Source: Actinomycetota bacterium (GTDB lineage: Bacteria > Actinomycetota > Acidimicrobiia > Acidimicrobiales > Ilumatobacteraceae). From it: a DNA stretch of 15,415 bases. Positions 6,324 to 13,631 of this stretch are shown piece after piece. A model generated the notes under the pieces. The model saw only the letters and a list, made by a program, of their open reading frames with translations. It did no database searches and was not told the origin of the DNA. Position 1 is the stretch's first letter. Every line of letters starts with the position of its first letter. Where the stretch lies: positions 1 through 15,415 of the forward strand of contig WLSJ01000026.1 of the NCBI GenBank assembly GCA_009705865.1, given 5' to 3'. The translations under genes and the position numbers were made by a program.

Positions 6324-9300
6324 GCTCGGCCGTGATATTCCTGCAGTGATCGCACTTCAACCTCGCTAGACCGTTGTTCCCATAAGCCGTTGACAGCTGC
6401 CAATGCCGCTTCAACAGTAGTAACCGATGATATTCCATTCGAGTTAGCTGCTTTTCGAATTGCTTCTCCGTCTTGACGAGATCCACGACCATGAGGGGTA
6501 TTAACAACGAAACTGATGTCACCGTTGGCAACCAATTCGGCAGCATTCTCTAACGATGAACCTTCGATTTCGGACAACTTTCCAACAATCCGATCAACGG
6601 GCAGACCAAATTTGGCGAGATAATTCGCCGTTCCAGTTGTTGCAGCGATACCAAGACCCAGATCACGTAATCGCTTAGCCACCACTATTCCTGCTGGCTT
6701 GTCTCCATCATTGAACGACAGAAACACGGTTCCTGAAGTTGGCAACACTGTTCCCGCTGCAGTTTGTGATTTAACAAATGCCCGACCAAAGGTTCTGTCG
6801 ATTCCCATTACCTCACCCGTTGACCGCATCTCTGGCCCGAGTGCAGTATCAACTTCAGGAAAACGATTAAACGGAAGCACTGCTTCTTTTACAGACACAT
6901 GGCCCCCGGTGACAGGAGGAACAAGTAATCCTTCGATGCGCAATTCAGCAAGAGTTGCTCCCAGCATCACACGGCTAGCCACCTTTGCAAGTGGTACGCC
7001 AGTCGCTTTAGCGACGAACGGCACGGTACGAGATGCCCGTGGATTTGCTTCGATGACAAAGACAGTTGTGCCAAGAACAGCGAATTGCACATTGATAAGC
7101 CCTCGTACATCTAATGAGTTAGCAATCGATGTTGTGTACGCACTGATAACTTCAACAACCCATGCCGGAAGAGTCTGTGGCGGAATCGCACAGGCAGAGT
7201 CACCAGAGTGAACGCCTGCTTCTTCGACGTGTTCCATAACTCCACCGATCAGAACTTCACCTGTGTGGTCGCGAATGGCATCAACATCCACTTCAGTTGC
7301 GTCTTCTAAGAAGTGGTCGATAAGGACAGGGCGCTCTGCAGAGAGGCCGCCTTCTTTGCCAAGGCTTCCATCACGCGCCATCTGGTCCATGGCACTTTCC
7401 AACGCTTGGGCATCATGCACTATTTGCATTGCACGGCCACCCAACACATAACTCGGGCGAACTAACACCGGATATCCAACACGCTGTGCAATAACACTTG
7501 CTTCTGCAAACGTAACTGCGGTACCGCCCGGAGGCTGTGGAATCGACAAGGAATCACAAAGTTGATTCCACTTCTCACGGTCTTCTGCCAAGTCAATTGA
7601 ATGAGGAGACGTGCCTGCGATCAAGGCAGGGTCAATAAGGCCAGACAACTTGAGCGGCGTTTGTCCGCCGAGTCCGACGATGACCTTTGGTGCAACACCT
7701 CCTGAAGCGAGAGTCTCTGCAGCAATAACGTTCAATACATCTTCTCGAGTGAGAGGTTCAAAGTAGAGACGATCGGACGTGTCGTAGTCGGTGGACACAG
7801 TCTCTGGATTGCAGTTCACCATTACTGTCTCGTATCCAGCTGCACGCAGAGCAAAACTGGCATGCACACAGCAGTAGTCAAACTCAATGCCTTGCCCAAT
7901 TCGGTTCGGCCCAGAGCCAAGAATGATTACTCGTGGCTTACTAGACGGCCGTACTTCGTTCTCATCTTCATACGTTGAGTAGTGATAAGGCGTTTGCGCA
8001 TCAAACTCTGCGCTACAGGTATCTACTGTCTTATAGGTCGGAATGATTCCGAGAGACTCGCGATAAGCACGCACAGTCATTTCATTTTCTTTCAGAACGT
8101 ATGCGAGTTGACCATCAGAAAACCCAAGTCGCTTTGCACGACGCAAGTCGTGTCGACTCAATTCCTGAAGGGACTTCCCTTCCAACGAATGACGCTCCTC
8201 GATAATGATCTGCATCTGATCCAAAAACCACACGTCAATCTTTGTGGCATCGTGCACTCGATCAACGCCCATGCCTCGATGGAGAGCCTCGCCAACTTGG
8301 AAGATTCTCTCGGGCGTAGCGATGGCAGCCTTCTGCAAGAGTTCCGCATCACTGAGACCGTCGTACAACGATTCCCCACTGTCACAATTCAGGCCTAAAC
8401 GACCTTGCTCAAGAGATCGCAATCCCTTTTGCAGACTTTCTGGAAAAGTTCGCCCAATGGACATCACTTCGCCAACACTTTGCATCTGTGTACCCAAAAC
8501 ACCTGATGTGCCTGGCAGTTTCTCAAAAGCCCACCGAGGGATCTTTGTCACCACATAGTCAATGGTTGGTTCGAAACTTGCAGGAGTCATCTTCGTGATG
8601 TCATTCGGGATCTCATCAAGCGTGTACCCAACAGCAAGTTTTGCGGCAATTTTTGCAATGGGAAAGCCCGTAGCTTTTGAAGCCAAGGCTGAAGAACGCG
8701 ACACTCGTGGGTTCATCTCAATAACGACGAGATCACCGTTCGCAGGATTTAGCGCGAACTGAACGTTCGAACCACCTGTTTCCACACCAACGCGGCGAAT
8801 GCATGCGAACGCCGCATCACGCATCTTTTGGTATTCCACATCCGACAGCGTTTGTGCAGGAGCAACCGTTATTGAATCGCCAGTGTGGACACCCATGGGG
8901 TCAAAGTTCTCAATGCTGCAGATGATGACGCAGTTGTCAGCATGATCGCGCATCACTTCTAGTTCGTACTCTTTCCACCCGACGATTGAGGTCTCTACGA
9001 GGATTTCACGAATAGGGCTTGCATCGAGACCATTAGACGCAAGAACAAGGAACTCTTCCATCGTGTTTGCGATTCCGGTTCCACGTCCGCCAAGAATGTA
9101 CGCGGGACGAATGATGACTGGAAGTCCGATTTCCTTCAAGACTTCTGTTGCCTCGTCCATATTGTGAGCAATGCCACTGTGAGGGACACTGAGTCCAATT
9201 TCAATCATGGCTTGTTTGAATTTGTCGCGGTCTTCTGCAGTAGCGATTGCTTCTGCATTTGCACCAATCAGTTCTGGAGTTCCCGGAACACCCACGAGTC

Positions 9301-9616
9301 CTTTTTCAAAAAGCGCCATCGCCAAGTTCAGACCTGTCTGGCCACCAAGTGTCGGCAACACCGCATCTGGTTTCTCGCGTTCAATAATGCGAGCCAATAT
9401 TTCCGGGGTCAGTGGTTCTATGTAGGTGCGGTCTGCAAAGTCAGGATCCGTCATGATTGTGGCGGGGTTCGAGTTAGCCAGAATGACTCTGTAGCCCTCT
9501 TCCTTCAGCACTCGACACGCCTGGGTTCCGGAGTAGTCGAACTCGCATGCTTGTCCGATGACAATTGGACCAGATCCGATAATCAAGATTGTGTGTAAAT
9601 CATTACGGCGAGGCAT
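6320..9616 (-). CDS. carB: Carbamoyl-phosphate synthase large subunit
   Basis: The 1098-residue subunit uses ammonia delivered by CarA, bicarbonate and two ATP to make carbamoyl phosphate for pyrimidines and arginine. Two homologous ATP-grasp halves are visible. The first (about 1-400) has GSGPIVIGQACEFDYSG, GGRGTGI (177-183), HTGDSITVAPAQTL and EMNPRVSRSSALASKATG. The second (about 560-940) has GSGPNRIGQGIEFDY, GGRAMQI, HSGDSACAIPPQTL and EANPRASRTVPFVAKATG. Between them is the oligomerisation domain. The C-terminal MGS-like allosteric domain (from about 960) contains TTGTANYL and VNTPHGRGSRQDG. Length is slightly above E. coli (1073). The ATG at 9616-9614 shares one base with the carA stop (TAATG), and GGAG lies eight bases upstream inside carA. 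All catalytic motifs look intact. Confidence 0.99.
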   Translation of the reverse strand: MPRRNDLHTILIIGSGPIVIGQACEFDYSGTQACRVLKEEGYRVILANSNPATIMTDPDFADRTYIEPLTPEILARIIEREKPDAVLPTLGGQTGLNLAMALFEKGLVGVPGTPELIGANAEAIATAEDRDKFKQAMIEIGLSVPHSGIAHNMDEATEVLKEIGLPVIIRPAYILGGRGTGIANTMEEFLVLASNGLDASPIREILVETSIVGWKEYELEVMRDHADNCVIICSIENFDPMGVHTGDSITVAPAQTLSDVEYQKMRDAAFACIRRVGVETGGSNVQFALNPANGDLVVIEMNPRVSRSSALASKATGFPIAKIAAKLAVGYTLDEIPNDITKMTPASFEPTIDYVVTKIPRWAFEKLPGTSGVLGTQMQSVGEVMSIGRTFPESLQKGLRSLEQGRLGLNCDSGESLYDGLSDAELLQKAAIATPERIFQVGEALHRGMGVDRVHDATKIDVWFLDQMQIIIEERHSLEGKSLQELSRHDLRRAKRLGFSDGQLAYVLKENEMTVRAYRESLGIIPTYKTVDTCSAEFDAQTPYHYSTYEDENEVRPSSKPRVIILGSGPNRIGQGIEFDYCCVHASFALRAAGYETVMVNCNPETVSTDYDTSDRLYFEPLTREDVLNVIAAETLASGGVAPKVIVGLGGQTPLKLSGLIDPALIAGTSPHSIDLAEDREKWNQLCDSLSIPQPPGGTAVTFAEASVIAQRVGYPVLVRPSYVLGGRAMQIVHDAQALESAMDQMARDGSLGKEGGLSAERPVLIDHFLEDATEVDVDAIRDHTGEVLIGGVMEHVEEAGVHSGDSACAIPPQTLPAWVVEVISAYTTSIANSLDVRGLINVQFAVLGTTVFVIEANPRASRTVPFVAKATGVPLAKVASRVMLGATLAELRIEGLLVPPVTGGHVSVKEAVLPFNRFPEVDTALGPEMRSTGEVMGIDRTFGRAFVKSQTAAGTVLPTSGTVFLSFNDGDKPAGIVVAKRLRDLGLGIAATTGTANYLAKFGLPVDRIVGKLSEIEGSSLENAAELVANGDISFVVNTPHGRGSRQDGEAIRKAANSNGISSVTTVEAALAAVNGLWEQRSSEVEVRSLQEYHGRA

Positions 9617-10704
9617 TATTTCTTCTCCATGAGTTCTGCGAATTGTCCGAATAGGTATTGACTGTCGTGTGGACCAGGCCCAGCTTCTGGGTGGTACTGC
9701 ACACTGAATGCACGAAGGTCACGAAGGCGCATGCCCTCGTTGGTGTGGTCATTGAGATTCACGTGAGTGATGTCTGCGACTCCGGCCAACGAATCGGGAT
9801 CAACACAGAAGTTGTGGTTTTGACTGGTGATTTCCACTGTTCCGGTAGCGATGTGGCGCACGGGATGATTAGCTCCGTGATGGCCAAAGGGCAGCTTGAA
9901 AGTATGGCCACCAAATGCTCGCGACAACAATTGATGCCCGAGGCAGATTCCGAAGGTTGGTACACCTGCTTCAACAATCGAACGAATTGCTGCAGTGGCC
10001 CCGCCAACCATCTCAGGGTCTCCTGGACCATTTGATAAGAAAACTCCAGAAGGCGACATTGCCAACACTTCTTCAGCTGTAGTGCTGGCTGGAACAACAG
10101 TGACCGTTGCTATACCGGAGAGATGACGAAGGATCGTTGTCTTAATTCCGAAGTCATACGCAACCACATTGAACTTGCCGTCACCCACTGTGTATGCCTG
10201 TGGTGTTGTTACTTCTGATACCAAGTCGATTCCAGACGTTCCCTTTTCATTTTTTGCTGCAGCGAGCAACGATGCTTGGTCAGCTGTTCCGAAAGCGCCA
10301 CGCAGCGAGCCTGAGTCACGGAGAAGTCGTGTAAGGCGTCGAGTATCAAGACCTGCAACTCCTGGCAGCTTCTGTGCTTTCAACATTGCGTCAAGGTCTG
10401 TTTCGCTACGCCAATTGCTATGGCGACGCGCCATGTCACGCATGATGACACCACGTGCAAATGTGCCACGTGACTCTGAGTCAATTGGTGTGACGCCGTA
10501 GTTACCAATGTGCGATGTAGTGAAGGTGATGATCTGACCTGCATACGACGGATCTGTAAAGACTTCTTGATATCCGGTCAGGGCCGTGTGAAAAACAACT
10601 TCGCCAGCGGCGATTCCGTTCTCTGGCATATATCCCACAGCGTCTCCTTCAAAGACTGAACCGTCTTCAAGTACGAGTGCAATGTTTGTAATGTCGGTAC
10701 TCAC
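9616..10704 (-). CDS. carA: Carbamoyl-phosphate synthase small (glutaminase) subunit
   Basis: The 362-residue subunit hydrolyses glutamine and channels ammonia to CarB. The N-terminal CPSase small-chain domain includes GEVVFHTALTGYQEVFTDPSY and GLDTRRLTRLLRD. The class I glutamine amidotransferase domain (from about 178) has VAYDFGIK, FLSNGPGDP, the nucleophile Cys254 in FGICLGHQ, and the His338/Glu340 pair in YHPEAGPGP. The start is GTG at 10704-10702, overlapping the pyrC stop as GTGA. It is preceded by AAGG seven bases upstream and by the expected family N-terminus. It sits immediately before carB with a one-base overlap, which suits equimolar synthesis of the complex. Nothing looks truncated. 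Confidence 0.98.
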   Translation of the reverse strand: MSTDITNIALVLEDGSVFEGDAVGYMPENGIAAGEVVFHTALTGYQEVFTDPSYAGQIITFTTSHIGNYGVTPIDSESRGTFARGVIMRDMARRHSNWRSETDLDAMLKAQKLPGVAGLDTRRLTRLLRDSGSLRGAFGTADQASLLAAAKNEKGTSGIDLVSEVTTPQAYTVGDGKFNVVAYDFGIKTTILRHLSGIATVTVVPASTTAEEVLAMSPSGVFLSNGPGDPEMVGGATAAIRSIVEAGVPTFGICLGHQLLSRAFGGHTFKLPFGHHGANHPVRHIATGTVEITSQNHNFCVDPDSLAGVADITHVNLNDHTNEGMRLRDLRAFSVQYHPEAGPGPHDSQYLFGQFAELMEKK

Positions 10705-11990
10705 GCGAGTGCCTTCCCTTCCTGCACGACCAATTGGCCGTTATATATCGTGTGCCGCACGCGGCCACGAAGCTCCATGCCGTGATACGGCGTATTAGTG
10801 CTGCGACTTGCTAGCTCATCTCGAGAAACGGACCACACAGTGGTGGTGTCCCATACAGCGATATGGGCTGGCTCCCCTACAGCTACGGGGCGACCTTGAT
10901 GGTCAGAGATATTTGCAATGACTGCCGGATTCCATGACATCAGTGCAGCAATCTTCTGTGGTGACAACGAGAGTGCGGTATTTACTACCCCAAGAGCTGT
11001 TTCAAGACCAAGCATCCCCGGTGGCGCAGTGTCGAGTGTTTCTTCTTTAGTGTGACCAGCGTGCGGCGCATGATCAGTAGCGATTGCATCAATGGTTCCG
11101 TCTGCGAGACCTTCATGCAATGCATGGATGTCAGCCATGGTTCGCAGTGGTGGATTCACCTTGAAGATCGGATCAAACCCAGAAAGCAGTTCATCCGTTA
11201 GCGATATGTGATGAGGCGTAACTTCGGCTGTCACAGGAAGCCCCTCTGCCTTAGCTGCGCGCACCAATTCGACACTTCCCTTTGTAGAGAGATGCATGAA
11301 ATGTTCCCGTGCTCCCGTCATCCGCACAAGCTGAATATCGCGTCGGACCATTTCTTCTTCGGCTGCTGATGGCCAACCAGGTACACCCATTGCGGAACAA
11401 CATGCTCCGTCGTGCATCACAGCTCCGACAGTCATACTTGCAACTTCGCAATGTTGAGCCAAAGTGAGATTCAATCGTTTCGCAATCATCAGCGCGCGCT
11501 GCATGACAAGCGCATCTTGCACACCAGTGCCGTCATCAGTAAACAAAGTGACGCCCTCTTTGGCAAGTTGTTCATAAGGAACCAACTTCGAACCCGCACG
11601 TCCGACCGTAATGCACCCCGAGGGAATGACTTCACACAATCCCACTTCACGTCCGCGATTGCGAACGAACTGAACCGTTTTCACATTGTCCTGAGCGGGG
11701 TCCGTGTTTGGCATCGCCACTACTGCGGTGAAGCCACCTAGTACGGCCGCCCGGCTGCCCGATTCAATGGTCTCAGCTTCTTCTTTACCTGGTTCACGCA
11801 AGTGCGTATGCAGATCGACGAAACCAGACGAAATGAAGCATCCGGCTGTTTCTAGTACGACATCACCCGTGAGACCATCTCCGATGGCTTCAATCACGCC
11901 GTTCGCAATGCGCACGTCGGCAACAAACACAGAATCAGGATTCACTACTGTTGCACCGCGAATAACTATTGATTGATTCTTGGCGCTCAT
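10701..11990 (-). CDS. pyrC: Dihydroorotase, type I
   Basis: The 429-residue zinc amidohydrolase cyclises N-carbamoylaspartate to dihydroorotate. Metal ligands appear in DLHTHLREPG (His61, His63), FTDDG (residues 150-154, with the bridging Asp expected of type I enzymes), LAQHCE (His180) and FMHLS (His233). The catalytic aspartate is in IATDHAPH (Asp306). PHHISLTDE and FKVNPPLR supply the substrate loop. Length and motifs match the type I enzymes that may associate with aspartate carbamoyltransferase; such an association with PyrB is only inferred here. The ATG overlaps the pyrB stop as ATGA, and its own stop overlaps the carA GTG. A downstream TIM-barrel motif, KEETLDTAPPGMLGLETALG, is also intact. 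Confidence 0.98.
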   Translation of the reverse strand: MSAKNQSIVIRGATVVNPDSVFVADVRIANGVIEAIGDGLTGDVVLETAGCFISSGFVDLHTHLREPGKEEAETIESGSRAAVLGGFTAVVAMPNTDPAQDNVKTVQFVRNRGREVGLCEVIPSGCITVGRAGSKLVPYEQLAKEGVTLFTDDGTGVQDALVMQRALMIAKRLNLTLAQHCEVASMTVGAVMHDGACCSAMGVPGWPSAAEEEMVRRDIQLVRMTGAREHFMHLSTKGSVELVRAAKAEGLPVTAEVTPHHISLTDELLSGFDPIFKVNPPLRTMADIHALHEGLADGTIDAIATDHAPHAGHTKEETLDTAPPGMLGLETALGVVNTALSLSPQKIAALMSWNPAVIANISDHQGRPVAVGEPAHIAVWDTTTVWSVSRDELASRSTNTPYHGMELRGRVRHTIYNGQLVVQEGKALA

Positions 11991-12937
11991 GACTCGGCCC
12001 CGTTCGACAATGTGGTCGTGGCATCGCCACCAAGAAGGCTGAAGAGCACTGCCATACGAATCGAGATTCCGTTCGTTACTTGTTGCAATATTCGTGAGCC
12101 CGGAACCATAGATGGGTCGACAACCATCTCGACTCCTCGATTGATGGGACCAGGATGAAGCAGCAACGCATGGTCTTGCATTCGCGCAGCGCGCTCGGGC
12201 GTCAGTGCAAACAGTGAACCGTATTCACGAAGACTCGGCATCTGGGCTGCATCCATTCGTTCACGTTGTATGCGAAGCATGTACACCACGTCGACTACGT
12301 CAATCACTTCATCGAGGGATTCAGCGGTAGTGACGCCCCAACCTTCAAGCGAACTTGGCAAAAATGCAGCGGGAGCCACTAACACGACCTTCGCTCCAAG
12401 ACGCGTGAAAACATCGATGTCGCTGCGAGCGACTCGTGAATGTTTGATATCTCCCACGATCGCCACGGTGCGGCCTTGCATTGAATTCAGTTCCTTGAAG
12501 TTGCGAGTAATTGTGTAGGCATCAAGAAGAGCTTGCGTTGGGTGCTGATGCCAGCCATCACCAGCATTAATGACCGATGCCTCTGTCCATTGCGTGATTT
12601 GCTGCGGAGCTCCACTTGATTTATGACGAATCACAAACGCATCAACTCCCATCGCAGACAGAGTCTCAATGGTGTCGCGCAAACTTTCACCCTTGTTGAC
12701 ACTTGAAGAGCTAGCAGTAAAGGTCATCACTTCTGCCGACAGACGCGTTGCTGCTGTTTCAAAACTGAGACGGGTTCGCGTTGAATCTTCAAAAAACACA
12801 CTGGCGACCGTGCGACCCCGCAACGCTGGCACTTTCGGAACTGCTCGAGCATTTATCTCTGCCATGTGATCGGCCATTGCCAAGATCGAGACGATTTCTT
12901 CGGTGCTGAGATCGCGGGTTGACAAGAGATGCTTCAT
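11987..12937 (-). CDS. pyrB: Aspartate carbamoyltransferase, catalytic chain
   Basis: The 316-residue enzyme condenses carbamoyl phosphate with aspartate, the committed pyrimidine step. The carbamoyl-phosphate site STRTR is at residues 52-56, the catalytic lysine loop SSVNKGESLRDT at 78-89, and HPTQALLDAYT at 132-142. The C-terminal domain has VGDIKHSRVARSD and HPGPINRGVEM. No regulatory chain (pyrI) is present, as expected when PyrR governs expression. The ATG at 12937-12935 overlaps the pyrR stop as ATGA and is preceded by a strong GGGGGAG five bases upstream. The gene sits between pyrR and pyrC, the standard actinobacterial order. Confidence 0.98.
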   Translation of the reverse strand: MKHLLSTRDLSTEEIVSILAMADHMAEINARAVPKVPALRGRTVASVFFEDSTRTRLSFETAATRLSAEVMTFTASSSSVNKGESLRDTIETLSAMGVDAFVIRHKSSGAPQQITQWTEASVINAGDGWHQHPTQALLDAYTITRNFKELNSMQGRTVAIVGDIKHSRVARSDIDVFTRLGAKVVLVAPAAFLPSSLEGWGVTTAESLDEVIDVVDVVYMLRIQRERMDAAQMPSLREYGSLFALTPERAARMQDHALLLHPGPINRGVEMVVDPSMVPGSRILQQVTNGISIRMAVLFSLLGGDATTTLSNGAES

Positions 12938-13479
12938 AATGGCTCCCCCGTAGCAGCGACCACTGTTACCCCGACGGGACCAACACTGACTTCATCAGAG
13001 AAATGTGTAGGAATGTTTTTCCCGACATAATCAGGTCGAATCGGCAATTCACGGTGACCGCGATCAACCATGACCGCCAACTGCACGGCACGAGGACGCC
13101 CATGGTCGTTCAGTGCTTCCAAGGCCGCACGCACCGTACGTCCCGTGAACAACACATCATCAACAAGTACGACAGTTCGTCCGGTCAGATCGACAGGAAT
13201 GTCGGTGGGAGCAGACAGAACAATGGGGCGAAGACTGAAGTCGTCTCGATACATAGAAATGTCTACGGCTCCGAGAGGGACGGAGACCTCTGGTGAAATC
13301 TGTGCGATGTTCTCGTGCAGACGACTGGCTATCCACGTTCCGCCTGTTTGCATGCCGACAATCACCACATCGTTTAAATCAGGATTGCGTTCAACGATCT
13401 CGTGAGCGATGCGCTTCAACGCTTTATCAACATCCGTGACTCCGAGAATTTCAGAAGAGACGGTCGACGTTGAGTTCAT
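12934..13479 (-). CDS. pyrR: PyrR: pyr operon RNA-binding regulator / uracil phosphoribosyltransferase
   Basis: The 181-residue protein is a type I phosphoribosyltransferase fold. PyrR binds a conserved hairpin in pyr mRNA when charged with UMP and lowers operon expression. It also has some uracil phosphoribosyltransferase activity. The PRPP-binding loop VVLVDDVLFTGRTVRAAL is at residues 103-120, and the family signature DRGHRELPIRPDYVGKNIPT at 139-158. The N-terminal KALKRIAHEIVERN is also typical. Its probable RNA target is just upstream (13566-13596). The ATG at 13479-13477 overlaps, as ATGA, the stop of a 26-codon leader ORF. Its own upstream Shine-Dalgarno is weak and distant (AGGGG, about ten bases away), so translation probably depends on coupling to the leader ORF. 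The stop overlaps pyrB as ATGA. Confidence 0.97.
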   Translation of the reverse strand: MNSTSTVSSEILGVTDVDKALKRIAHEIVERNPDLNDVVIVGMQTGGTWIASRLHENIAQISPEVSVPLGAVDISMYRDDFSLRPIVLSAPTDIPVDLTGRTVVLVDDVLFTGRTVRAALEALNDHGRPRAVQLAVMVDRGHRELPIRPDYVGKNIPTHFSDEVSVGPVGVTVVAATGEPL

Positions 13480-13556
13480 TGAACCAGTGCCCCTGGAAGG
13501 ACGGGCATGAAAAACGCCCCTCGTGAGGGGCGTGCGTGCATGAAGAATCGAGCCAT
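13476..13556 (-). CDS. Candidate pyr operon leader ORF (26 codons), overlapping pyrR as ATGA
   Basis: This ORF is too short for standard gene callers. It starts with ATG at 13556-13554, has AAGGA four bases upstream and runs for 26 codons. The peptide begins MARFFMHARP, carries a second FFM motif, and ends GALVQ. Its TGA (13478-13476) overlaps the pyrR ATG in the same four-base ATGA arrangement used at the pyrR/pyrB and pyrB/pyrC junctions. The ORF contains the whole intrinsic terminator hairpin (13510-13533), so a translating ribosome would prevent that hairpin from forming. Its ribosome binding site abuts the PyrR-binding hairpin. I infer a regulatory role for the act of translation, with pyrR re-initiated afterwards. 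I do not recognise the peptide, and a function of the peptide itself is unsupported. Chance occurrence is the main alternative. Confidence 0.68.
   Translation of the reverse strand: MARFFMHARPSRGAFFMPVLPGALVQ
13510..13533 (-). terminator. Rho-independent terminator (pyr attenuator) upstream of pyrR
   Basis: On the minus strand an eight-base-pair stem, ACGCCCCT with AGGGGCGT, closes a CACG loop. A run of T's follows directly (five T's counting the last stem base). It lies 30 bases before the pyrR start, after the PyrR-binding hairpin and inside the leader ORF. The position fits conditional attenuation of the pyr operon better than termination of the DUF2079 gene, whose stop is about 100 bases upstream. 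Confidence 0.85.
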
Positions 13557-13560
13557 ATTG

Positions 13561-13565
13561 TCCTT
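13561..13565 (-). promoter_or_regulatory. Ribosome binding site of the leader ORF
   Basis: AAGGA lies four bases upstream of the leader ATG, and with the preceding GG it reads GGAAGGA. It begins at the very base after the lower stem of the PyrR hairpin, so PyrR bound to that hairpin should block ribosome access. Confidence 0.65.
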
Positions 13566-13596
13566 CCGTTCGAGCCTCACAGGACTCGTTTTACGG
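13566..13596 (-). promoter_or_regulatory. PyrR-binding RNA hairpin in the pyr leader
   Basis: The minus-strand sequence CGAGTCCTGTGAGGCTCG (13571-13588) matches the conserved PyrR target AGUCCNGNGAGGCU. CGAG pairs with CTCG, one T is bulged, CC pairs with GG, and the loop is TGTGA. Outside an A-rich internal loop, CCGT (13593-13596) pairs with ACGG (13566-13569), giving the lower stem, internal loop and upper stem architecture of known PyrR sites. The site lies in the 5' leader of pyrR itself, so UMP-dependent autoregulation of the operon is expected. Confidence 0.92.
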
Positions 13597-13604
13597 TCGT
13601 CCAC

Positions 13605-13613
13605 ACTGTAGCA
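13605..13613 (-). promoter_or_regulatory. Possible pyr operon promoter (extended -10)
   Basis: TGCTACAGT on the minus strand fits an extended -10 element (TGN followed by TANNNT). A start site about seven bases downstream would put the PyrR hairpin almost at the 5' end of the transcript. No convincing -35 box is seen 16-18 bases upstream. The call rests on position and the -10 match alone; readthrough from nusB is the alternative. Confidence 0.38.
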
Positions 13614-13631
13614 CTGATCGAGCGGTCTGCG

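Noticed and set aside
6699..7211. 170-codon plus-strand open frame opposite carB
   Set aside because: It is antisense to the conserved C-terminal half of carB, is low-complexity S/T/R/P-rich and has no recognisable motif; a shadow frame.
9164..9598. 144-codon plus-strand open frame opposite the carB N-terminus
   Set aside because: The opposite strand encodes intact, highly conserved CarB motifs here; nothing supports a second protein.
13507..13611. Plus-strand short ORF (about 33 codons) across the pyr leader
   Set aside because: Its codons arise from the reverse complement of the terminator and PyrR hairpin, with no ribosome binding site and no downstream gene on that strand.
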